From positions 1,693,318 through 1,757,317 of the forward strand of contig MNCI01004661.1 of NCBI GenBank assembly GCA_015680685.1: a stretch of DNA of 64,000 nucleotides. Direction: 5' to 3'. This document shows, in pieces, positions 35,401 to 45,406 of the stretch. The notes under the pieces are model-generated. The model worked only from the letters and a program-made list of their open reading frames with translations, was not told the DNA's origin and made no database searches. A program made the position numbers and the translations under genes. Within the stretch, counting starts at the first letter, position 1, and every line of letters begins with the position of its first letter. This DNA comes from Gnetum montanum. Taxonomy: Eukaryota; Streptophyta; Gnetopsida; Gnetales; Gnetaceae.

Positions 35401-36394
35401 GCGTTGTTGGCGGTAGCGTTTGTGGGAAGTGTACAGTAGATGGCACTAGGGGCACTACATTATAGAGAGGAGGGTGTTTCTGCTGTGGTCGTGGCTATGC
35501 GTGAGGCACATGAGCTGGTGGCAACGTGTGGGGTGGTACATAGTGGTGGGAAATCTGGTGTGACGTCGTGCCCGTCATCGGCCATTGTCTGGCCATGTTG
35601 TATAAGGAGGCCCCTTGTTGGGTTACGGCAGTGAAAGGGGGTGCATGCATTTGGACATGTGGGATGTAGTGGGCAGGTGTGGACATGGGTATAACATGTG
35701 GCATTCTTACCACTTGGGACTGGAACGTCACCCCCAGGTTACTATGAGGGGGTGGTGCTTGTGAGGATGAACCTGCAGCTGTAAAAGGGAAGATGTTGGG
35801 CAAAGGGTTGCCCTGGGAGGGGATCTGGGCCGACGTGGATGTTTCTTGTAATAGTGCTTGGGTGTGGGCGGAGTTAACGGGTCGGAGGGGTATGGTCTCC
35901 CCTATGTCCAGGTTAAATATGGGGTTCATGTGGTTATATGGACTAAGATTATGATAGGAGTCTTCATGCTCAGATTGCGCAGCGAATTCATCCTCTTCAT
36001 CCCGTTGTGGGTCTGCCGTAATTTGGTTTAGCGCTTGGCTCCTGTGTAGAAGGAGCTGCGTAAAGAGTTCCGAGAATTGTTCTGGAATAGGAATTACGTC
36101 GTATGGGGAAGGGATGAATTCATATCCCCCTCTGTAGAAGATTTCAAATTGCCTTTTTACCTCTATTTCAGCCCGATCTACTGCTAGGCCTGCTTGCATC
36201 TTAATGCAGATGAAGTTATACTCGTCTTGGCTTATAATGTTAGTGGCAGGGTCTCTCCCCTGCAACCTCAACGACCGACGGGGCCCCATTGTGGATTGCC
36301 CTCCCTTATGTTGTGTGATAGATTGCTGGGTAGCCGTTGTGTCTGAGATGTTAACGTTCTGGGTGGTAGCAGCGGTGATGTTGATAGGATTCAT
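32464..36394 (-). pseudogene. gag-pro: B gag-protease (one stop, one frameshift, one gap)
   Basis: Starts at MNPINITAATT (ATG 36394). The N-terminal region (SLRLQGRDPA...EYNFICIK) is followed by a stop at 35494. The retrotransposon gag domain follows (35300-34820: DFYNDDPI, LTKYNGETDPNAHLITF, GRALDWYRAL, FVTRFKYNLKPEATLDSL, KFIQRWSAALNEL). The 125-N gap removes the next part, and a 1-nt deletion lies near 34570. The nucleic-acid-binding knuckle FCDYHQ..GHGTDYC of A is present in shifted frame here. A 621-codon open stretch (34329-32464) has seven Pro-bounded [FY]VV[RKQ][VIL]P repeats and then the protease (HVDDGAATNVVPY, NLILGRPWLAQL). It encodes the capsid/nucleocapsid precursor and aspartic protease. 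Confidence 0.9.
34693..34817. other. Assembly gap (125 N) in B gag
   Basis: A run of 125 N. The equivalent part of A gag (about 39190-39538, plus the start of the block after C) is longer than 125 bp, so the N length is not the true gap size. Confidence 0.95.
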
Positions 36395-36429
36395 GATGAT
36401 AGACGGTTCGAGTGTGCGGGATTGATGCG

Positions 36430-36823
36430 GATAACGTAGTGTATGTGATTGGCGTAGACGAGTCTACTAGGTAAGTATGCAGCGTAAACGCTGGCGTAAG
36501 TGTGCAGCGTATATGCTAGGGTATGCAACGTAAACGCTGGCGTAAGCATGCAGCGTATACGCTAAGTATGCAGCGTAAACGCTGGCGTAAGCATGCAGCC
36601 TATACGCTAAGTATGCAGCGTAAACGCTAGCATAAGCATGCAGCGTATACGCTAGGGTATGCAGCGTAAACGCTGGCGTAAGTGTACAGCGTATATGCTA
36701 GGGTTTGTGCAGCGTAAACGCTGAAGAATCGACAGCGTAGACGCTGAGTCGGGGGTTTGACAGCGGCAGCGGAGACGCTGATGAGCATAGACGTTGAGGA
36801 ACTTGAAGTTTGTTTAGCGAAGA
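36430..36823 (-). repeat. 45-bp palindrome-rich array in the B gag leader
   Basis: About five copies of a 45-bp unit containing GCAGCGTAAACGCTGGCGTA and GCAGCGTATACGCTA (36479-36720), then single GCGTAGACGCTG words. It lies between primer site and gag ATG, so it would be in the 5' untranslated RNA and could fold extensively. Confidence 0.8.
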
Positions 36824-36842
36824 GGCCCTCCTTCTAGCGCCA
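36824..36842 (-). promoter_or_regulatory. Primer-binding site of B
   Basis: On minus TGGCGCTAGAAGGAGGGCC begins five bases after the 5' LTR end. It is complementary to a tRNA 3' end reading CCCTCCTTCTAGCGCCA, which I recall as plant tRNA-Asn(GUU). Its GCUGGAA acceptor arm would pair with UUCUAGC. Confidence 0.7.
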
Positions 36843-36847
36843 AAAAT

Positions 36848-38178
36848 TGTGCCAACCGAAATCGTCGGTGCGAGGCTGGAACGTGACGGGCACCAAAAGA
36901 TCAATGGACTAGCACAGTCGACCCTGCCTCCGCTTGAGGGCGAGCTGGAGTGGATGAAGGCAGAGTGCCTTGGATGGTTCGCATGCGGATCAAACAAGGA
37001 CTTCCCCGAGCACCACCGAAGTGTTATACGCTGGGTTATGTGTAAAACAGAGCGTAGACGGTGAAACAGGCGCTGACAGCGTAAGCGTAGAGGGGCGTAA
37101 ACAACGTCGAGCGTGAACAGCGTAAACAGAGATAGCCCAACGTAAGCGTATATAGGCGTTAACAACGTAAACAAATACAAAGGGCATAAATAAATGTAAA
37201 CGGCGTAAACAGTGGGCGTACACAGACGCAGATGAAGCGTAAACATAAGCAAGCGTGAATGAAGCGTGGTCCAAATTGACATAAAACTATAAAAGAACTT
37301 GCAACAAGCATGAACAGTGGATTATAGAGTTAAAATGTTGTGCACCGTTCTAACGCAATTGTGTAGGGACACAAGGCGGACGTAAAGCCCTAGTGGACGG
37401 AGGGATGCAGCCGGCTGACATGGTAGGCGAAGCGCGGCCTATGCTCAGCGTACAGGACTTCCAGCATAAGCGTAACCGTAAGGGGGTTTTTGCAGCGTAA
37501 TTCCTCTAGGCCTGCTCTGGTAAGTTTTTGCGGACCAGGTAAATGCGGAAAACTGCGCTATTTATAGGGGTAGGGTTACCGGGAAAATCAGACGGGGAGA
37601 CACGTGGCGTATAGACCGGACATTACAATTTAGAAATATGGTATACGATGGGCGTATACGTTACAACAGGCCGGCGTATACGCCCACGTTACAACAGGCC
37701 AGCGTATACGCTGGGCGTGTACGCCGGGCGTATACGCTGGGCGTAGACGGATAGATGCTGGCGTATACGCCCCAGCGTATACGCTGGTGAATGTTGGGCG
37801 TATACGCCGGGCATATATGCCGAAGGATGTCGACTTGCTTCAATCCTTGCTCTTCAGTGTAATCTTCATGTTGCCATTGGAGATCTTGTCGTCGAGCGTG
37901 TGCATTTTCCGTACCGGGGCGTGTACGCTGGAGAGCCAGGCGTAGACGTTGGGCATAGACGCTGGGCGTAGACGCTAGCACACCACGGTTTAAAGCTGGG
38001 CGTATACGCTGGGGCGTATACGCTGGGGCGTATACGCTGGCATAACATTTAGAACCAGATGTTTTGACTTTCAAGATTGTCTTGCATGACTTCAAATGTA
38101 ACCGAAGCCGCCTGTGGGTCATGGGGATCTGCTTCTTGTCAGATAGATGCTAAACTCAAAGATTTTTGTGGTGTTTTA
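36848..38178 (-). repeat. 5' LTR of B
   Basis: 1,331 bp and homologous to 21298-22594. On the minus strand its first two bases are TA rather than TG (GTTTTA at 38178 on plus), a single transition. It contains a TATA box near 37560 and clusters of GCGTATACGC palindromes at 37640-38040. Confidence 0.93.
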
Positions 38179-39538
38179 GGTTGATCGTTAGATGATGACA
38201 TGGGTACAGAGTTTAGGGGAGTGGGCTTAGGTGCCCCCAGAGCTAGCTGTTGGCGCTCTTTCTCCAAGCGTTCTCGCGTAAGCCTATCTACCAGGCGTTC
38301 TCATGTGTTATATGGAGATGGAGTTGGCCTCGGAGTCTGGGATTTCCCAGGAACCTTTACAACGTAGGGAGCAGGGCGGGGCTGAGTGTACGATTGGGTC
38401 GGAGTTTGCACCGGTAGCCTGATGACGTACGGGGTTGGTCTTGACAGAGGCTGGGCCTCTGTCATTGCAACGGCAGGTGGTACTCGAACTACGAAAGGGG
38501 TAGGCCGAGCGTGAGGGCTTGGTCTACCTGCGGGGTTAGCCGGAGGGATGCGCACTATGTATGGTTGTTGACGCGTCATGACGTTAGAGGTGGGTATGAT
38601 GGAGGAAACTTGGATTACGAATGGCCGTTGCGGGGCATGGGGTGATTGAGGTGCGGAGTTAGCGGAAGGGATCTAAACCACGAATGGTTTGTTAGATGTT
38701 TCTTGTTTGTTTTCGGGATGGATGGTGTTGATGCAGGATGTGCTAGAGTCATCATCACAATAGATTAAGGTAATTACGTACGGTGTCTCTTTAGTGTTCA
38801 GGGGGTCTTTATACACCCCCATGGTCTAGTTTTGCGGTTGGACGGGGTTAGCCCCGTCGAAGGTGATCTTGCCATCATTGATCATCCTCTGGATGTCCTT
38901 CTTCAGGGTGAAGCAGTAATCCGTTCCATGCCCGTTGCGTTGGTGATAGTCGCAGAAGCGATCCATCCTGAATCCTTTGGGCAGGGGTGGCTCATCCGGC
39001 GTTGCCAAGCTTGGGTTCTGTACGAGTTGACAGAACCGGTCATGTCTTTGGATAGTTGCTGGGGACAATTGCTTATGTTGCATCAATCCAGCTTTTAAAA
39101 GTTGATCAAAGAGCTGGGATGGCTTCATCGGTAAAGGCGTGTACTGAGAGGGTTCCTTCCTCTCGAAGTTACGCGTACGGTTCGTCGGGTTTTGTGATGA
39201 CGATTCCGGGGCTGTTGTGGGAGCGGGCTGATAGTAGTTAGTGGGGGGAACGGGTGGTTTGTATTGATGTGTGGTGTTTGTTTGCTGTGCCCCCACTATT
39301 GCTGCTACAGTCGCCTTAGCCTTTTCATTTTCTTTCTTAGTGTGTTGGTTTCTGAAGGTCAGGTACGCAGGGTCGTTGCTGTTTTGAGCAGCTTCCTCTA
39401 TGTTTTTGATTTGTTCAAATGATTGATTCAGATCGCACGCATTGAGGTAATACAATTTGGACTTGAAGAAGTCATTGACATCCCCTTTCAGTATCGTGAG
39501 CAGATAGGTTTGAGAGATTGGGTCGTGCAACTCGTTGA
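38179..39538 (-). pseudogene. gag-pro: A gag-pro, middle block (between B and C)
   Basis: Resumes at GGTTG (38179-38183). It encodes the gag C-terminal part (ILKGDVNDFFKSKLYYL), NRTRNFERKEPSQYTPLP, the knuckle FCDYHQRNGHGTDYC (39602-38826 frame), then repeats of PYIVRIP, PFVVRVP, PYVIRLP and PYVVKVP (38579-38301). The knuckle has the C-X2-H-X4-H-X4-C spacing I associate with Tat-lineage gag. Several stops (for example near 38,825, 38,675 and 38,300) break it. The block ends at the duplication GTTGA (39534-39538) in front of solo LTR C. Confidence 0.85.
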
Positions 39539-41991
39539 TGTGCCGACCGAAATCGTCGGTGCAAGGCTGGAATGTAACGAACACCGAAAGAGATGCGGAC
39601 AAGCACAGTCGACCCTGCCTCCGCTTGAGGGCAAGCTGGAAAGGACGAAGGCAGAGTGCCTTGGATGGTCCGCACGCGGATCAAACAAGGACTTCCCCGA
39701 GCACCGCCGAAGCGTTATACGCTGGGTTATACGTAAACAATGCACGTTAAATGTAAACCGTAAACCGTAAACAAGCAAGATAATGTAAATGAGCCTGTAA
39801 ACGTAAACTGAAAAATAGAAGAAAACTGCAATAAATCAGAGCAAAATGTAAACTGTTTTGTATTAAGAATTGATTACAAAGTGCACCGGTCCAAACGCAG
39901 TTGTGGCTTTGACACAAGGCAGACGAAAGGCCCCGGCGTGTGTAGGAGTGACTCGGCTGGGACACTGTAGGTGGAGCATAGAGACTGTGCTCGGCGTACA
40001 GGACTTCCAGCGTAGAGGGTTTTAGGCTCTGGTTAGAAATTTTTTGTCGCCCCTAAAATGCAGAAAACTGGGCTATTTATAGGGGTAGGGTTACCGGGAA
40101 AATCGGACCGGGAGACACGAGGGCGTATACGCTGGGCGTATACGCTACATCAGGCCAGCGTATACGCTGGGCGTGTGAACTTGGATGGACGCTGGGCATA
40201 TACGCTGGGTGTGTGAACTTGGATGGACGCTGGGCGTGTACGCTGAGGATGCCAGCATAAGCGTATAGCATGCCAGCGTAAGCCAAAAATGTGCACAACG
40301 TATACACATGAACATGCTTCATTTTAAGGTCAAAAATTGATTTTTGGATGCCCAAGAGCTGCTGGAAACCTTGGGGAAGGTCCTGGGGGGTCTAGACGCT
40401 CGATTCTGGCACGTTTTGATGCATTTCTGGGGCCCGAAAGTCTGTCTACGCTGGCCTTACGCCGGGCGTACATGCCGGACGTGCAGGAATGGAAGACCAT
40501 CATTCGGAGCCCAAAATTCGATTTTCAAGTGCCGGAGACCTCCTGGGAACCTTGGGGAAGGTCCTGGGGGGCCTGGACGCTCGATTCTGGCACGTTTTGA
40601 TGCATTACTGGGGCCCGAAAGTCTGTCTACGCTGGCCTTACGTCGGGCGTACACGCCGGGCGTGCAGGAATGGAAGACCATCATTCGGAGCCCAAAATTC
40701 GATTTTCAAGTACCTGAGACCTTCTGGGAGCCTTGGGGAAGGTCCTGGGGGGTCTAGACGCTCGATTCTGGCACGTTTTGATGCATTTCTGGGGCCCGAA
40801 AGTCTGTCTACGCTGGCCTTACGCCGGGCGTACATGTCGGGCGTGCAGGAATGGAAGACCATTATTCGGAGCCCAAAATTCAATTTTCAAGTACCTGAGA
40901 CCTGCTGGGAACCTTGGGAAAGGTCCTGGGGGGTCTAGACGCTCAATCCTGGCACGTTTTGATGCATTTCTGGGGCCCGAAAATCTGTCTACGCTGGCCT
41001 TACGCCGAGCGTACACGCTGGGCGTGCAGGAATGGAAGAACATCATTCGGAGCCCAAAATTCAATTTTCAAGTGTCTGAGACCTGCTGGGAACCTTGGGA
41101 AAGGTCCTGGGGGGTCTGGACGCTCGATTCTGGCATGTTTTGATGCATTTCTGAGGCCCGAAAGTCTATCTACGCTGGCCTTACGCCGGGCGTACACGCC
41201 TGGCGTGCAGGAATGGAAGATCATCATTCGGAGCCCAAAATTCGATTTTCAAGTGCCTGAGACCTACTGGGAACCTTGGCGAAGGTCCTGGGGGGTCTAG
41301 ACACTCGATTCTGGCATGTTTTGATGCATTTCTGGGGCCCGAAAGTCTGTCTACGCTGGCCTTACGCTGGGCGTACACGCCGGGCGTGCAGGAATGGAAG
41401 ACCATCATTCGGAGCCCAAAATTCGATTTTCAAGTGCCTGAGACCTGCTGGGAACCTTGGGGAAGGTCTTGGGGGGTCTGGACGCTCGATTCTGGCACGT
41501 TTTGATGCATTTCGGGGGCCCGAAAGTCTGTCTACGCTATCCTTACGCCGAGCGTACACACCGGGCGTACACACCGGGCATGCAGGAATGGAAGACCATC
41601 ATTCGGAGCCCAAAATTCGATTTTCAAGTACCTGAGACCTGCTGGGAACCTTGGGGAAGGTCCTGGGGGGTCTGGACACTTCACTTTAGCATGTTTTGAT
41701 GAGTTTTTGAGCCCCGAAAGTTGCTGTACGCTGGGCCTTACGCTGAGCATGTGTAGGCCAGCGTATAGGATGCATACTTAGTGAAAACCAAGTATTTTGG
41801 GCTCAAGATTTGCCAAGTTTGATGCCATATGTCATCATAGTCTTCTATGGATCCCAAGGAACTTTTACTTGCTTGCTTTGACTTCATTTGATGTTATTTT
41901 CGAGGCTTTCAAGCTTGGTCATGCTGAGGATCAACATGACTTAGCTTAATTTCTGTCTTCAAGTGTTAGCCAAAATTTTTGTGGTGTTTCA
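39539..41991 (-). mobile_element. Solo LTR C with an internal 181-bp tandem array
   Basis: A lone LTR of the A/B family: plus-strand ends TGTGCCGACCG and GTGGTGTTTCA, with no internal region and flanking 5-mers GTTGA (39534-39538) and GTTAA (41992-41996). Gag of A reads across it. At 2,453 bp it is about twice the size of the other LTRs, because eight tandem units were added between its TATA-side palindromes and its end. The likely origin is recombination between the two LTRs of a full element. Confidence 0.92.
40333..41765. repeat. 181-bp tandem array, eight units
   Basis: The anchor GGTCCTGGGGGG recurs with TCC at 40381, 40562, 40743, 40924, 41105, 41286, (TCT) 41467 and 41661: six exact 181-bp steps, and a last step of 194 bp from an extra GTACACACCGGGC. 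Each unit contains TTACGCCGGGCGTACACGCC, a palindrome-like word of the LTR. Since 181 is not a multiple of three, the units shift frame and give many overlapping open frames on both strands that are not genes. Confidence 0.95.
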
Positions 41992-43575
41992 GTTAAGAGT
42001 TGCGCTCCATCTCTGAATGAACTTCTGCACTGGTTTGAGTGGTGCCTGCTTGATCTGCATGAGGCTGTCCAGTGTCGCTTCGGGTTTCAAGTTATACTTG
42101 AACCTGGTCACAAACTGGCGTAGAAGATCGTCTAGGGAAAGGATGGAATTCCTGGGCAAGGCCCGGTACCAGTCGAGTGCCCTTCCCGCGAGGGACATGG
42201 GGAATACTCGTAGTATTGAGTGGGGTCATGCCTGAAGGAGTGCGCACTCTAATCTGAACGTGATGAGGTGGGCATTGGGGTCTGTCTCCCTGTTATACTT
42301 AGTGAGCGTTGGGAGGGGGACACCCTTGGGCAAAGTCAATGGCTGGACAGAGGAGCTGATAGGGTCATCATTGTAGAAATCTACTACTCTCAGCTCTCCA
42401 TCAACGACGATTTTGAGGCGTTTTACCTCATCTGTCAATTCTTGCATCAATTTTTTAGCGTCCACCCAATCTTGGGCGCTCGGTGAAGCTACAGGCTAGG
42501 GGTGCGGGGCTGCATACTAGCTAGATTGCTGGGTCACTGGTTGGAAAGCCGAAGGCTGGGTGATCGGTGGTTGTGCCTGTGGGTAGTTAACGGCAGGCGG
42601 TGCTAAGGCTGAGATGTTAAAAGAAAAATTTTGTGGTTGTTGTTGTTGTTGCAGCTGGGGCTGTGCTTGAGGAGCAATGATCGGGGGGATTGTGTGGGGC
42701 AGAACGTGGTGATGGGGAATTTGATATGATGATGCCCCCCTTGCTGGCCACTGTCTTACTACGTTGTACGCGAGGACTCCTTGTTGGGTTGGGGCTGCTT
42801 GGGGAGCTGTATGCATCTGGACATGGGGTATGAAGTGAGCTGATGTAGATGCAGGGATCACATGCGGCATCCCAATTACGCGAGGTGGGAACGTTGGTCC
42901 CATGCCATCATGAGGAGGCGGTGCTTATGAGGATGGGCCCACAGCTGCATTAGGGGTAACTGTTAGAGGGAAGGTGTGAGGTTGGGAATCGCTCGGGAGC
43001 GGAATGTGTACGAGTGCTGGCGTTTCCGGTGGTGGCATCTGAACTTGGGCAAGTCTAGGGTGTTGTACGGACAAGGCTTCCCCTGTCCTGGGATGGAAGA
43101 TGGGGTTCATCTGTGCTTGGGGGCTCAAGGTGTGGTATGAGTCTCCCTTCTCAGATTGGGCAGTGAACTCATCTTCTTCCCCTGGCTGAGGCTCTAGCAC
43201 AGGTTGGTCCAATGACTGGCTCCTGTGCAGAAGGAGCTAGGTAAAGAGCTCCAAAAATTGTTCTGGAATGGGGATTACGTCATATGGGGAAGGGATGAAC
43301 TCGTGTCCTCCCCTGTAAAAGAGTTTGAATTGTCTCTTCACTTCGATTTCAGCCCGATCCACTGCCAAGCCGGCTTATATCTTAATGCAGATGAAGTTAT
43401 ACTCATCTTGGGTCATAATGTTAGCGGCTGGATCTCTTCCTTGTAACCTCAAAGACCGACGGGGCCCCATTGTGGATTGCCCTCCCAAATGTGGTGTGAT
43501 AGACTGCCGGGCAGCCATGGTGTCTGAGATGTTAACATCCTGGGTAGTGGCAGCAGTGGTGTTTACGGGATTCAT
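41992..43575 (-). pseudogene. gag: A gag, 5' block
   Basis: Starts at MNPVNTTAATTQDVN (ATG 43575), is homologous to B gag, and runs to the C insertion. It contains SLRLQGRDPAAN and the Gln/Pro-rich linker, then the gag domain (DFYNDDPISSS, GRALDWYRAL, FVTRFKYNLKPEATLDSLMQ, KFIQRWSATLN). Stops occur near 43374, 43220, 42924, 42516, 42225 and similar places. The next block continues at 39538. Confidence 0.88.
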
Positions 43576-43830
43576 GATAATAGATTGCGTGTAAAACTGT
43601 ATGTGGCCGGCGTAGATGAATCTACAGCGTAAGCGTGCAGCGTAGATGCTGGCGTAAGTTAGCAGCGTAGACGCTAGGGCATGTGTGCAGCGTAGATGCT
43701 GGAAGGTTGACAGCGTAGACGCTGAGAGTCGAGGGTTTAAACAGGGCAGTGAAAACGCTGATGAGCGTAGACGCTGAGAAGCGTACAGTCAATTTGTTTA
43801 AGCGGAGGCCCTCCTTCTAGTGCCAATTTC
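43576..43830 (-). promoter_or_regulatory. Leader and primer-binding site of A
   Basis: GCAGCGTAGATGCTGGCGTA and CAGCGTAGACGCTGAG words lie between gag ATG and primer site. The primer site TGGCACTAGAAGGAGGGCC (minus, 43807-43825) differs from that of B at one base and lies five bases from the LTR. Confidence 0.75.
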
Positions 43831-44967
43831 TGTACCGCCCGAAATCGTCGGTCCCTAGATGGAAGGAAAAAAAGAGACTGTGGGATCACAGGACGAGCAC
43901 AGACGACCCTACCTTCGCCTGAGGGTGAGCTGGAATGCACGAAGGTAGGGTACCTTGGGTGGTCCGCACGCGGATCAGACAAGGATTTCCTCGAGCGTCA
44001 CCGAAGTGTTATACGCTGGGTTATACGTAGACTGTGTAACGGGTGTAAAACAGAGCGAGTAGTGAAGACAGGGCGTAAACAAAATGTAGATGGCGTAACA
44101 ACGTAAACAGTGTAAACTGAATACAGCATAAACATAGCGTAAACAGGGCGTAAACAGAGCGTAAACAATGTAGACAGCGTAAACTGGGCGTAAATAGGGC
44201 GTAAAGCGTACACAGAGCGTAAACAGTGTAATCAGAGCGTAAATGTAAACGGGCGTAAGCAGAAACACATGCGAAAGGTCAGCGTAAACTGTAAAGCGTA
44301 AACTGTAAATTGTAAACTATGAACTGTAAACTATAAACTATAAACTATAAACTGTATTATGAAATGGGAATGTATGCACCGGTCTAACGCAGTTGTGGCT
44401 GGGCACAAGGCGGACGTAAAGCCCTGGTGGGTACAGGGATGCGGCTGGTTCGCACGGTAGGCAGAGCGTAGGGACTGTGCTCGGCGTACAGGACTTCCAG
44501 CGTAAGAGTAAGAGGGTTTTAGGCTCTGGGTTGCAGCGTAATTGCTCTCGGGTCTGCTCTAGTAAATTTTTGCCGACCTTGAAAATGAGGAAAACTGAGC
44601 TTTTTATAGGGGAAGGGTTACCGGGAAAATCGGGTTGGGAGACACGTGGCGTGTCGATTGGGCATGTACATTTTAGAAATATGGTATACGCTGGGCGTAT
44701 ACGCTGGACTTGTTGGGCGTGTGAACTTGGATGGACGCTGGCGTATACGCTGGGGCATATACGCTGATGGATGCTGGCGTATACGCTAGGCGTAGACGCC
44801 GGGCATATACGCTGGGCGTAGACGCTGGCGCAACACTTGGTAAAAACTGAGTGTTTCGATCCTCAAAATCGCCATGTGACTTCAAATGTAGCCAACGTCG
44901 TCTGACGGTCACGGAGATTTGCTTCTTATCGGACAAGTGCCAAACTTGAAATTTTTGTGGTGTTTCA
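43831..44967 (-). repeat. 5' LTR of A
   Basis: Plus-strand ends TGTACCGCCCG and GTGGTGTTTCA, homologous to 8830-9945. TATA box (minus) near 44608. Palindromes GCGTATACGCTGG at 44685-44825; GCGTAAACAG repeats at 44075-44240. Confidence 0.92.
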
Positions 44968-45037
44968 TCAGGGTTAAGACTGTCACAACCAATGACCTCT
45001 CGATGTTTTCCATCCGTCAACATGTTCAGTCGCAACA
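44968..45037 (+). repeat. 5' LTR of D, last part
   Basis: The 70 bp from TCAGGGTTAAGACTGTCACA to GTCGCAACA match the end of the 3' LTR of D (61622-61691). With 7227-8829 they complete the LTR (1,673 bp). Confidence 0.85.
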
Positions 45038-45043
45038 GTTTTC

Positions 45044-45062
45044 TGGTGCTAGAAGAAGGACC
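45044..45062 (+). promoter_or_regulatory. Primer-binding site of D
   Basis: TGGTGCTAGAAGAAGGACC starts six bases after the 5' LTR end. It matches the A/B site with three differences, so D uses the same tRNA type. Confidence 0.7.
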
Positions 45063-45406
45063 TTTTAGTGCCCTTTACGGTAGTCCTATAAGCATTCTAC
45101 ACCTTGACACGCGTTAGCGTAAGCGGTGTAGATCAGTCGCTTCAACGGTTCCTCGGGAATCTTGCAGGACATAAACCCTCTGATTGCTGGTTTACTTACC
45201 TATTTTATGGTAGTCTTGCATATGTTCTGTACCTTATTGCATATTAGTGTAAATGTGACACCATTTTGTGGTTTTTTATGCATCATGTGGTACATATTGG
45301 TCACTCTGACGATTCCTCCAAAATCTGGCAAGGCATAAAGCCTTTTTGGTTGCTTTTTGATTTCCTTGCTTTTCGCGTTTGCAAAACTATTTATCTTCAT
45401 AAGAAT

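Larger units (their letters stand above)
21298..38178 (-). mobile_element. Element B: complete Tat-lineage retrotransposon inserted in A gag-pro
   Basis: B is 16,881 bp with LTRs at 21298-22594 (3') and 36848-38178 (5'), flanked by a perfect 5-bp duplication GGTTG (21293-21297 and 38179-38183). B's own gag-pro contains the uninterrupted version of this site (CCTGGTTGATCAG near 33615), so the insertion can be checked base by base. It has a primer site, gag-pro, antisense gene, pol and polypurine tract. It is the least damaged copy, but has stops in pol, a gag frameshift and an assembly gap. Confidence 0.95.
8830..44967 (-). mobile_element. Element A: Tat-lineage Ty3/gypsy retrotransposon, host of B and C
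   Basis: A is on the minus strand with its 3' LTR at 8830-9945 and 5' LTR at 43831-44967. Its gag-pro gene is broken into three blocks by element B (21298-38178) and solo LTR C (39539-41991). Removing them leaves about 16.8 kb. The 5-mers around A are TTGGG (8825-8829) and TCAGG (44968-44972), a poor duplication with two transitions. The sequence left and right of A joins to match the intact 3' LTR of D at about 61611-61640, which is the stronger proof of the insertion. Its pol genes have about six stops. Confidence 0.9.

Noticed and set aside
40337-41750. Dozens of overlapping open frames of 70-150 codons on both strands
   Set aside because: They arise from the 181-bp tandem units, which step one base in frame each time. 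All frames are partly open, and there is no protein family or start context.
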